The notes beneath the pieces were generated by a model that was not told the DNA's origin, searched no databases, and saw only the letters and a list, made by a program, of their open reading frames with translations. A program made the position numbers and the translations under genes. Shown here in pieces: positions 36,150 to 47,733 of a stretch of DNA of 64,000 nt (position 1 is the first letter of the stretch; the number at the start of each line of letters is the position of its first letter). The DNA is from Sphagnum compactum (lineage: Eukaryota > Bryophyta > Sphagnopsida > Sphagnales), in assembly GCA_965153455.1 (NCBI GenBank), contig OZ234496.1:7635207-7699206 (forward strand). The letters run 5' to 3'.

Positions 36150-37880
36150 CCTACTACTAACAAAGAACCATCCGTATGAACATGGAATTCCAACTATCAA
36201 TTAGGTGAAATTAGTATCAACGCTTCAATGTATCATTTCTTGATGAGCTCCCATGCTTATAGACATTTAGTTGTTCACATAAACGGTTATGTCTTCCACA
36301 TTAATTTTGTTATTAGTGCAATTATGAATGCAAATTCCTTAATGAAACATTGGTAAAATTATGCTATGTCATTGAACACCTATATTTACTATGGGTTGAT
36401 GGGAATCGGCATGTTCATTAATGTTTATATCTTATTAAGATCTGGTAGTTTGCTTTCCTTGGAAACTATGAATCCCAACATCACTCTTGAAAATACCATA
36501 AAAATGCATTTTTCAAGGTTCAAGTTGATACCATACTCCTTGAATTTGAGGAAGCATAGCCTTAGCTTGGATAGGTGTGTCTCCATTTTATTATAAATAG
36601 TGAAGTCGTTTAGAAAAATATTCATGAATTGATTTAAGTATTCCTTAAATGCCCGACTTACTATTCGTTGGTATGTAGGAGGTATGTTCTTCACTCCAAA
36701 GGGCATGACTAGCCACATGAATGCTCCCTAATCTGTTACAAAAATAGTCTTGTATTTGTTTTTTGATGCAATGGATATTTAATGATACTTACAATAACCA
36801 TCCAAAAATAAGTATGCTTCATGTGTAGCTACAATGTTGAATATTTCATCAATAAATGGTAATCGGCACAAGTCCTTTTTTGTTGTCACATCTAACTTAT
36901 GGAAATTTACGCAGATTTGTAGCTTCCCATTTCTCTTTGGCACCTCTATAATTGGAGAAAGCCATGTTGCCTTTTCTATTGGTTATATAAAACCTACCGT
37001 TAACAACTTGTGAATGTTTTATTTGACTATAATAGCATAATTTTAGTTCATGTCGTACCTAGTTTGATGAGTTGGTGGAATTGTGGCGTCTAATTTAATC
37101 TAATATTGTGTTAATTTAAGAGGGTTCCCCTTCAGGTTCTTATAAGTCATCCTTGAACTCTTGTAAAAGAATCATAAAAAAACATGTTTGTGTTATTATC
37201 AATTGTGCATTAATCTTCATGCATTGTGGTTGTTAAGTGGTGCCCAAGTTTAGTTTGATGAACTATCCTCCCTTTGTTAATATCCATCTTACCATTTCAT
37301 CTCTTGCACCCAATTTTGAATAGATGTTTCATCCAACAATATGGTGATAATAGGTATTTGGGTACACCATGTCTTCCAAGCTTATTATGAGTTGAGGTCC
37401 TACCAATTTTGGAGCACTTGTTACACTAGTGCTTGGTCTTGGGATTGAACCAATTATTTGTGGAATAACATCCCATTCCACCCATGATCCAGTTAGTACT
37501 CTAGCCTCTTCCAATAATATAATGGTACTAGTAGAAAACAATTCCAATTCTACTATGAATGTAACATCCTCCTCATCATCTGTGATTCCATGTTGGAAAT
37601 CATAACACATTAGCACTTTTGGTCATTTATTGTCACTCCTAGGTGTTTGGTCACAATAATTGACTATAACATTACCTTGGATAATTACCAAGTTGTTTTC
37701 CCAATCATGTGAGACTTTGGTATCTTGCAACCATAGTCTACCCAATAACATCAAGTAATTGGCATCCATTACATTGTTCTATAGTACAATAAAAGGTCAC
37801 TACATATGGTATCCCATAAACTAGAATCTTCATGTTCTAGATTAAACCTTATAGTTTGATAGTGAGGTGAAAGCATGAAT
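36150..37880 (-). mobile_element. Decayed Ty3/Gypsy remnant 2 (partial pol)
   Basis: The same pol architecture on the same strand as remnant 1, but a different copy. It includes an RNase H start (about 36150-36330, CATGGAATTCCAACT-like text in the HVHTD region), RT with VMPFGVKNIPPTYQR and KEYLNQFMNIFLNDF (36425-36718), an RT N-terminal part (about 36750-37010), the PR-RT spacer with DEEDVTFIVELELF (37329-37616), and a protease tail (about 37680-37830). The RT box reads LND where LDD is expected, so the first catalytic Asp is lost. Gag and integrase are absent. Confidence 0.65.
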
Positions 37881-37889
37881 AGGTGGACA

Positions 37890-38850
37890 ATTTGGATTGT
37901 CACACTTGTAATTTTTTTGGATTACATACAAACATAAAATTTTAAGCCATATTCAAAATTAACACTATCAAGTTTTTAATTATTCATGTTGTCATAGACT
38001 TTAATGAGAATCATCATAAATGTTTTGGCTGAATTCTAAAAATATTATGGACTTGTAATGGATTTTCGAAATGACAACACTACATTTGTCACATAGAAAA
38101 AGGAAAAATGTGGACTCAAAAAATATGTCAAAGTAGTGTCAAAATAAAAAATAAAAAATAGAGCATCATCAAATGAAAAATTTATTAATGAAGTGCATTC
38201 AAACTTTCCTAATATATATATATTTTTTAATCTAAAAAAGTTTTAAGTGATGTGATTGTTATAATTTTTTATCTTTGAGAGTCCGTTTCACATTAAAAAA
38301 TTTAATCGTTTGCATGGATTTTTTTTATCAATCACATGTTTCGGGATATTCATAGGTCGGCTTATTAATATTTATGATTAAAAGCATAGGGGATAATTAT
38401 AGGATTTATGGTTTGATAATTGTTAAAACTGCAAAAACAATTGCTAGCAATTGGTTAAATTATGGACTTTCAAATGCCACTTTTGAAACACCTAACCATG
38501 TTTGAACACCTTTTATTACTAATAGTCCAAATAGGTCCTTACTTGTAGGTACTAACAAGATTTTATTATGCAAATCTTTAGTTCATGTTAGTTTTCTACA
38601 ACATATCTTTTACTTTATTTGCCACACAAAATTAGTGCTCTTCAAAAACACAAACTTCCAAACAAAAAATTATACACAACAAGAACATGGAGGAGAGGAA
38701 ATGCTACCCCATTTCCTTCCAAAACCCCATTTGAAAATAAAACAACAAGAATTCAAAAGTTCTACCTCACGTCCAAATTTGAACCAATTTTGAAACTATC
38801 TACTTGTTTAGTCTTACTCTACCTATTTGTCCCCTAACACCAACATATCT
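37890..38850. other. Anonymous AT-rich DNA
   Basis: No recognisable coding or structural feature; contains ATATATAT and T-rich runs near 38210-38330. Confidence 0.4.
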
Positions 38851-38859
38851 TCATCAATA

Positions 38860-40740
38860 AGCTCTGGGACTGAGATGTTTAATCCAATATATCTTTTCAC
38901 ACAATACATTTGCTTCACTGTAGCTAGATGGCGATGGAACATTGTTTCACATGTGGCTTGCAACCAATATGTACGTACACAATGCCATGTACATTCATGA
39001 CCTCATTATTTGGATATTATTTTTGTAATTCCTTGATGTAATGATTTGCAACATATGCACAATGGCATTTAATTTCCTTAACCTAATATGCAAATTTTGT
39101 TTTCATCAAAGGTCTTTGTCCTTTGGTTGTTGTACATACCCCATGAACCATGTAAGATTGACCATTAATCTAGAAAGACAAGGTTTCATCCCCAAAGTTC
39201 AATTTGCAACCCAATCCTATTATATTATACAAAAGGTGTTGTCAATAACATAATTGAAATTAAAGAATATCTTTGGCTTGTAAGTAGTATGAAGGTTGAT
39301 GTACATAAAGTACAAATCAACTTCACTAATTTGGATAGCAACAACATAATCATAGATGAAGACATTCTAGACTATGCAAATTTGATTAAATTGTACACAC
39401 ATTCCAACAAGGGCAACAAACATGGAAGGCCCAAAATATTCTCAACATCACAAAGAACATTGAAAAATTTGATTAAATTGTTGTTGTAGATGAAGCATCC
39501 ATGGCCATCTTGACAACAAGGGTTATAAACTTAAATTGGAGTATTTTAAAATGTTCCAACATGCTAAACCAATAGGTTTTCACATTTTCGATTACTTTTA
39601 ACCCTTATGTTTCCATGATAACATCAAGATTAAGGTAGACTTGTGGGATCTTGAAAAGTACCCATACAACTTTGTAAGGAGATTTTCCAAGTTTTAAACA
39701 ATTGATAGGTGTGACAATGCTTAAACAACCAAATTTGTCCAATGTGCCATGTAATGTACATTAATTAGGAATGGGGCATGTTGATATCTCATCTACATTA
39801 TTACACCTATCATTAAGCCTTGAAATATAGTAGCACCATCAATGTTAGACAAATTAGTTTCCTTGCAATTTCATCTTTAGTTAATCCACCATAGTTGATT
39901 AGATTCCCCCAAATCAATTTAATGAGATGGCATGGATTTCCTATTTCCATGACTCTCTCCAAGGTCAATAGAATGGGAATGGGTTTCCATCCTTTCAAAA
40001 CATAATCATGAATAAATAACCAACTTTGATTATCAATAGACTTCATTAGAGGAAATGGAAATGAATTGTGACTTCACAATGTTGTGCATGTTGTTAACCA
40101 TTTTTAGCCTAGAATAATCATTCTAGTGCTTGATTGGGTTTGTGGGACTTTCAAAAATTTGTAAAAACTCTATAACTTTTCATAGTTAATTGATAGTCCG
40201 CCTTGGCTTAAAAGATGAAAAATTGTAACAAATTGCATTTTTTTTTCCTATTTTGTTGTTACACCATGCATGACTTGATCTAGAATTGTATATGGACTAG
40301 TTGCAACATATAACCTTTCATTCTTCTAATGTGTAATACTAGTGACAAAATAAAACTCAACCATAGCCACGCCATGCCCTCTTGCCTTAGCCCTCCTTCT
40401 CCTTACATTCTTCCACAAAAAATCAAAATTTGCCATTAAAAGCCTTTTTTGTCCTCAATCTTAGTGCACAACTTACAATGGACTTGGTGAAATTTTCCAT
40501 CTTTATCAATGATAAGTTTTGCCCATGGTAGTTTGCATGCCCATTCATCCTCAAACTTTCTATGCAATTTGTACATAGTTTTTCATTTTCTAAACTCTAT
40601 CACAACCTTGTTTAGATTTGCAGACTTTGAAAGTTCACCATTGATTGTTTTAGGTAGTGGATTTGAGGTAAGAATAAAGTTATTACTAGAGGCAACATTA
40701 GATCCATAACTTTGTTGTAAAAAAATGCTTGAATTTGAAA
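38860..40740 (-). pseudogene. hAT-like (DUF4371-type) transposase remnant B
   Basis: Minus-strand translation shows: an N-terminal zinc-finger-like segment (KFEDEWACKLPWAKLI, then VHCKLCTKIE, about 40440-40590); EKKMQFVTIFHLLSQG (about 40200-40260); SIDNQSWLFIHDYVLKGW and PILLTLERVMEIG (39940-40043); GGLTKDEIARKL (about 39870-39905); a block corresponding to GADG..FQG (about 39820-39860); a YMAHWTNLVV-like block (about 39720-39770); VETFL/LL-like blocks (39400-39450); and EVMNVHGIVYV (about 38970-39010). Stops break it throughout. It is clearly the same family as remnant A but keeps the N-terminus better. Confidence 0.65.
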
Positions 40741-40749
40741 TTAACAAGT

Positions 40750-43700
40750 GGTTTCAAAGGGGCCATATTGAGAAGGAATTAGCAAAGGACAATCCAATAG
40801 ACTTTTTATCACAAATTTTTCACATGTATGCAATTTTTTTTCAATTTGTCTTCTCACAAAATTCTTTTATACATGCAATTTTTTTTCATAAACATCATTC
40901 GTGAAACATCACAAAATGAATTGAAAAAAACACCGACATTGTGAAACAAAAAATTGGAGTTGCACCTAAATACCCATGTTGCCATTTGCACTTGAACTTG
41001 AAAAACTAGATTCCATCCCCACCTTATTCTAACTAGCCAAGGTATTAATCCCCAAACTTGTTCCCAATCCACCAATGTACACATTGAAAATTCACATTCA
41101 AGTTTCAACTACCATGCTAATTTAACATTTCTAGAATAGATGGCAAAATTTTCTAAAATGTATTAGCAAATAGTGACAAAAGTAACATAAAAAAAATACA
41201 TAACTATTAGTGAAAACTTGAAACGCATAGGGATGTTTTATAGTTTTCAGAGGTCAAGACCTTTTAAGTTGGAAGGTGAAAGCACACTATGGATGACCCA
41301 CTTTTGTCCAAAAAGGTGATGTATAACAAGTATCATAATACATAGTAAGCTAAAATCTTGATGACATTATTTGACAATTCTAATCACAAGCAATTTTTTT
41401 AAAAATGTGCATCACAACATTTAAAAACCCAAATTTCATTTTGATTCAACTTAAACGTTAGATGAAAAGGATTGAATAAAATCAATGTACACAAAATATG
41501 TAAGACATATTTTTTCAATGGACAGAGGGTTTCATGTTTGTGATTCATGAAACATGATTAAACAAAACCAAATTGAAAAAATATTGCAATGTCCACTTAT
41601 AGAATTTCCTCTTATTTCATATGGTGGTGGTCTTTTCCTTATAAAAAATATTATTGTGCTTTTATTATTCAACAGCTGTAAAAAAATGCATATATATTTT
41701 GAGGGCATTTTCAACGAAAAAGTTGAAACTCTTAAATGGTCTTATATTCAACTGATGTATATCAATATCATTCACCACAAAAAAACTCACCCTAAAATTC
41801 CACCCACATATATACGTATTTTTTAATATTTTGTGACAAGTATTATTTTGTTGAAAATTTATTCCATACATTCAAGTTCTTCAATCTTGATCGTTTAAAA
41901 AATAATTTGATTAGCTTAAGTTTAAAACTAATAAAATATATTTAAAACAAACAAAATGATGTGATCATAGTCAAATAAGCCAAAAACCATGTTAAATGAC
42001 CAAAAAATTGTCATTTTTTTCAAACGTATTTATGTAGTGCCACTTTAATGTCATGTTGATCAAGGAAATTTGTGCTAAATGATTTATATGAATTTTGAAG
42101 AATGACATTTAATTTAATAAATTTGATTTTAATTCATTTAATTTAATAAATTGAGTTTTGGTTTTAGTAAAGGACTTTTGAACTTTAATACCCCAAAATC
42201 AGTTTTATAAAGCACTAGGATAAAGACTTTTTTAATAAAGAAATTATGGGATTTTTGAAATGATGATAACCTACCATCCACATATGAAAAACACTCATAA
42301 TTTAAACATTGTAATACTTGAAATTTTTAAAAATTCAAATATAATTTTTAAAACTTCAAATTTCAAGAGTCATTTGATAAATCTAAATGGGTCATAATGT
42401 GTATGACATATGAACAAAGGTTTGGCTTATAATACAAAAAAATAAAAGTTTAAAATAATCATCATATTTTTAGTATGGTTTGAATTTATGATCATTTTTC
42501 AAAACGAAACATAAAATCTGATAGAATTTGTACACTTTTAGAAAATTCATATTTATAAAAAAAGAGTTAACACAAATAATGTAATTTATTGAGAGAATTA
42601 TAAATATTTAAAAAAACATGTTGCAAAAAAATATATTTTCTATGAAAAAATCAAAATGTTAAAAAAGAGCCCACATTTGTGGTTGAGTCCTTTGTCGTTG
42701 TTAGTTCATTTGATTATGATTGCACCCAAAAAAATCAAAGATGTGGTATCCATACATTACCCAAAAAATTAATTATAGAAAAAATTATTTGGCGACTACA
42801 AATTTGGGTCACCCATAATGTGTTTTCATCTTGAAGTAACTTGCTACACCTTCAAACCCTAACTCCTTTTTTGGCCCTTCATTGGGTTTGTCTTTTACAT
42901 GAATGGCACTGTGGCATGACTAGAAAGCTATTTTGAAAATTTTCTCATTTGGAATTTCCTTTTTTCCATGTTGCCATGTCATTGAAAATAGAACTAAGGT
43001 GAAACTTGCAAAAATTCGGCAACAAAAAAATGTTAACCCCAATATACCATTGAAAATATTTTGAAACATGTATATTGAAAGTGGGGTCACATTCTCCATT
43101 TGGAATTGTGAACTAAAATTAAATGGTCAAAAGAATGATCAATAATAAAATAGAATCAAATTAGATGTTTGATCTTCAAATACTAAAACTTTGGAACTAT
43201 GGGTCAAATGACCTTTGAATTGAACATATGATATGACATTGGAAAAGCCTTTTCAAAGGTTACAATGTTTCCTTCAAAAGCTCCTCAATCATAATTTGTA
43301 TGTGGGGATTATAAACCCACAAGGTTGTGGGATTCATAAATTGACAAAACGAGTATTTTAAAAAAAAAATTCTTGAAAATTTCAAAACTTTTTGTCACTT
43401 TGATGCAACCTTCATTGTTAGTCGTAAATAAGTTATAAAAAAAGGTGGGTGTTCTTTTGCAAGTTTGGGTCACGATGTGTTTTGTGAATTTGGTTAATTT
43501 GTGCACCATTTTGGTTTCAACTTGCAATAATCACCTGATTTTTGGAGTTGTGAAAGTTGATCTTAACTTGAACTCTTGCATATTAGTCCCAACTTAAAAC
43601 TCTCACCTTCATTTTTTTGGGAGCTAGGAAACACACATTGAATTTACATTTTGTAACAAACTTGAGAATCATTTACCCATGATATGACTTAACAAACCTA

Positions 43701-44810
43701 AAGTTGTGTGAAATATTATGAAATATTGATTCGATGGTACAAAACCATAACAAAATTAAAATAATATAATAAATTACATAATCTTGGTTCATGAAACCCG
43801 ATAGTTTTTGAGACCCACACAACTTTGGGAACTTAAATTGACCACAAATTGTGGAAATCATCCAACCTCAAATGACGTGGGGCAATAGTTGGTTTTGCAT
43901 CATCAACTTGTACCATTCTTCAGAAGATCGTCTCAAAATCAAGGAAGATAAGATGTGAACCTATCATTTGGGCACGAAAAAAGGGAGGTGCATGTGATTG
44001 GCAGATCATTATAGGTGATGAGATTTAGGGTTTTGAATGGGCACTGACATACGACTACTGTGAGTGGCCTTCCAGTGGTAGCCAACCACCCACTTGTATG
44101 TATAATTTGTGTACCTTCATACTTTTGGGTGCTTAAGGTCTGATTTGGGCCCATGCACATGTTGAGCTGGTACTTTTCTGCAGGGGGCTGGAAAAACATT
44201 TTAAAAAAAAAGAAAAAAGAAGGTTAATTTCCCAAAGATGAAACCCAAAGTTACTGAAAGGGCCCAAATTTACTTAACTTTTACTTAACCATCCAATATG
44301 TCCAGATCTTTCAGTCCGTGCCATGATCCATCACGTCCCTCACATTGTTATCTGTGTAAAGAAAAGTGATATCCTGATTTATTAACCTTCTTTCCAAGCA
44401 TTTGTTTTGCCTGGTGTTTTGTTCTTCCGAGTATTGGCTGGACTACATGTTCCCCAGGGAAATTCTGCGGCAAAGAGGAGTAGGGCACCACCCTTGGAGT
44501 GAGGGGTCACATGACATAAAACATCGGCAGATTTTTTTTTTAAAATTCTGGAGGCGACACCCCTTACAGGGTTCACATCCAAATTTTTAAAAAGAAAAAA
44601 AGAGGCCAGGCATTTCAAAAAAACAAAACACCCATCCTTTTTGTGGATGAAAAAATTTCACTTGATAAAGTGCCCTCCAGGTACACTAGAAATTTTGTGC
44701 CAGCCGACCCTTTAGGATAGTTGGTTATTACCGTCATCTAGATAAAATTGCTGACACGAATTATGCATCTAGTATCCAGTTCTCCCTGGGTTTCTCGATT
44801 GATTAGCACT
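40750..44810. other. Anonymous AT-rich intergenic DNA
   Basis: No protein domain, RNA gene or delimited element was recognised in about 4 kb. It is dominated by A/T runs and short diverged repeats. Short frames on both strands (for example 41554-41826 and 43939-44199) have no motif support. Confidence 0.4.
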
Positions 44811-44813
44811 TGT

Positions 44814-44831
44814 GGGGGGGGGGGGGGGGGG
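44814..44831 (+). repeat. G18 homopolymer
   Basis: Eighteen consecutive G bases, followed by GAGAGGG. Such runs are prone to length error in sequencing and can form G-quadruplex structures. A C12 run lies 273 bp downstream (45105-45116). Confidence 0.85.
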
Positions 44832-45104
44832 AGAGGGAAAGGATTTGGGTCGGCGTCCATAAAAAGAACTATCATGGGGACTGACCTGATCAAAAAGTGA
44901 AGTGTCTTTCCCAAACTCCATTTTGTCTTTTGGCCTCTCCCAGACTGTGTTTTTGTCTTTTATATACGCACAGCTTTCTACAGTTTTTACATTCACACTT
45001 TGGACAAGATTCAGGAAATTCAGCTTACTAAAAGAGGCTAGTGGATACACACACATAAATATATGTTTACAAGAAGATTCTGTGCCATTGGCTTTCAATA
45101 GCCA

Positions 45105-45116
45105 CCCCCCCCCCCC
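45105..45116 (+). repeat. C12 homopolymer
   Basis: Twelve consecutive C bases following GCCA. Together with the G18 run at 44814 it forms an inverted homopolymer pair on one strand. Length may be unreliable. Confidence 0.85.
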
Positions 45117-45347
45117 ATGAGAAAAGACCATCAAACAATTTTTACTACACATTTTCTCTCCACATGGGCTCCAAATAAAAATTCATGCATGAAATGAAGA
45201 ATTCCTAATATTAGCACAGCGTTTGGGTCATGTTCGACATATTTGATGGTACACATTGAGTGACAAGCGGATGGAAGGGAGGGAGTAGGGACCCATGTAC
45301 TTTGCAAAAAAGTAACCCAGATCTTCTTTGGTCAGCCACACGAATAG

Positions 45348-45411
45348 GTGATTCTTATGTGATTCTTGCTGAGTCTGAGGTGATTCTGATGTGATTCTTG
45401 CTGAGTCTGCG
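45348..45411. repeat. Tandem duplication, 2 x 32 bp
   Basis: The unit GTGATTCT-(T/G)ATGTGATTCTTG followed by CTGAGTCTG(A/C)G occurs twice in direct succession with two differences. Each unit itself contains GTGATTCT twice. Confidence 0.85.
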
Positions 45412-45850
45412 GATACACAACCTTTGAGGTGAATGGAAGAGTGGGGGTTTCATGGTGAACAAGTGTCCAGACTCCAAAGGCAGGATTACTTGGCAAATAA
45501 TATAAGTGAATTTATCCCTGGGAGCTTGAGTTCTCCCTAAATTTACTCCAAGCTGGCCAGTAGTGGAGTCCAGCTTTCTATTATTTTGGTATGAAGGAGG
45601 ATGTATTTGGACACAACCTGCTGTGGGACATTTGGTACACATAACCTAATAGGTAACCTTTGGAGGGGCAGATTTCATTCACAAAATGCCCTCCCTTTTG
45701 GCCCGTCCATACATACATACATACAAGGGGCCCTCCCCCCTATACAGAGAGAAATCACAGAAATGCCCGGCTCTGGGGGCTTTTACCCTCCAAACTTCCA
45801 AGATGGTTTGAAACACCCCAGGTCCAGCAATGAGAAACACAGAAAGTTTG

Positions 45851-47045
45851 TTTGATGATTTTGTTCTGAATGCTTAGGTGGTGTCAAAATTTAGCATAAC
45901 CCAAATAGAACCCCACCTAGATCTGGCGGGTCCAGCTAAAATGGGCATTACTGGGAAACAAGTAGGGTTTTGTGGTGATGATTTTGTTGTTAATGTTTGG
46001 GTGAAGTAAATATTTAACATGGGATCAATAAGTTAACGCAAATCAAGCCCACCTACATCCAGTGTGGAGCCACTGTTGGGTGGTTCTTTGTGTTTACAAA
46101 GAACCTCTGGTTCCAGTTGAAAAAAGAAGAAGAAGAATTGCCTTAGGTCTGGTTTCACACTCATTTTTCAAAAATCCAGATTCTGGTTCCGGGTTCAGTT
46201 TTTAAAAAAATTAAACTTCGAATTTGGTTTTGAAAATCAGATCCAGTTTTGGTCTAGCTCTTACTAACCCAGATTGAAACCAGCAGTTAACTTCTGGTTA
46301 AACTCAATTCTAATCACTTTTTCTGAAAGATCATGTATTTTGTTTCTAGTGCCACCCACAAATACAAATAGGGACCCATTCTTAAAAAATAAAATCAATT
46401 CCAGTTTAGGTTTCGAAACCAGACCCAGTTCCAATTTGGACTTACTACCCAGAACTAGAACTGGCAGTTCTGACCTGCCCAAGCTGGTACCAATATTTTT
46501 TTTGGGGGCAAATTTTTGCAACCTGGCAAGAAAAAAATGGGGAAGTCCGAAAGGTACAAATGGGTTTTATTTGGAAAAAATGGGCTCAAGTTCACACATT
46601 ATGAGGGGGTAAAAATCTAAAGTTGCCATATTTAGAGGCCATAAGGTACCAAATTATAACAGAAAACCTATTGTTTTCTAGGTGCCCCTCTGCCAAAAAC
46701 ATTCTATGTCCTCCAGCCAAATTTGGCTAACTCTTCCTGTGCATGATTGCTAACCCACCTACTTCACAAATTTGGGGGGAGAAAAAAAACACTTGTTGAT
46801 ACCCTCCAACACTGGTGTGAACATCCATATTAACAACTAGCATTTTTGTGGTGATGATTTTGCTGTTAATGCTTGGGTGAGGTCAAAATTTGACATGGGA
46901 TAAATAAACCAATAAAACAGATCTAGGTGTGGTGTGAACAGCCATGTGTAGCAGCAATAATGTTTTGTGTGATGGGATTTGTACTGTTGGTGCCACCCAG
47001 CTTGGGTGATGCTAAAATTTAACATGGAATAAATAAACCAAATAG
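45851..47045 (+). repeat. Four copies of a roughly 65-bp repeat upstream of the BURP gene
   Basis: A unit containing GGTGATGATTTTG(T/C)TGTTAATG, CTTGGGTGA and AATTTAACATGGGATAAATAA(ACC) recurs at about 45851-45906, 45967-46032, 46845-46915 and 46963-47045. The copies come as two pairs with about 116-bp spacing in each pair, and the second pair ends about 690 bp before the BURP start codon. The unit is non-coding. Confidence 0.65.
46715..46785 (+). repeat. Short repeat B, upstream copy
   Basis: Begins with the perfect palindrome AGCCAAATTTGGCT, then AACTCTTCCTGTGCATGATTG. A direct copy lies at 50285-50345, so the BURP gene is bracketed by the pair. Confidence 0.55.
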
Positions 47046-47338
47046 CACTCCAGTGAGTGACTTCGAAACAACAATACTTAATGACAAACGAGCTCGGGTA
47101 GCCATGTGAACCCGTCTAGGGGTATTTAGTGTCTCCCCTACTAGACTAATAAGTAGGAGCACTGGAGTGCATTGCTGACACTTGCCAAATGCCTGAACAA
47201 ATGGAGCTAACAAATTGTGGGCAAAAGTGAAGAGAGAAATGAATAACTTATTATTAAACTGGACTGCTATTAATGATTGATTTGGAGCTTCAAACATAAA
47301 GTCCAATTGTAAAAACCTTAAACCCCACACAACCCAAC

Positions 47339-47480
47339 CCCCCCACCCCACACACACACTCTCTCTCTCACCCCACTTCTCTACTTATACCCATTCTCCA
47401 GTCTCCATTTCCTCACTTCTTCTCACCACTACTGGACCATTCTCTCTTCTTCCAAGTTTCCTAGCTTTTTGTTTGTTAGT
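47339..47480 (+). promoter_or_regulatory. Pyrimidine-rich core promoter / 5' leader candidate of the BURP gene
   Basis: A run of C/T with CACACACA and CTCTCTCTC (47339-47385) precedes TACTTATACC at about 47381-47390, a poor TATA-like match. The following 350 bp up to the ATG at 47734 have no upstream start that would block translation obviously and include a (GGT)7-like run at about 47585-47606. CT-rich patches are common near plant transcription starts. The start site itself is inferred. Confidence 0.35.
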
Positions 47481-47733
47481 AGTACACAAGTTGGGTGCCC
47501 TTGGATTTTTGAAAGCTTGCAAGCCACAGTTTCTTTTAGAAAGCTTCACAGTTTTTGTTTCTTTTTGGTTGCAGACCTTTGCAGGGTGGTGGTGGTGGTG
47601 GTGGTGTTGGGGATTTTTGTTATCTTGTTTTGGGGAAAAGCTCAGATTGCTCTTTAAGGGTGTCTGTGTTCTACTAATTTCTCCACAGTTTTTTTTTGGT
47701 GTTGGGTGTGCACAGCAGCTGCAGCAAGCAGCC

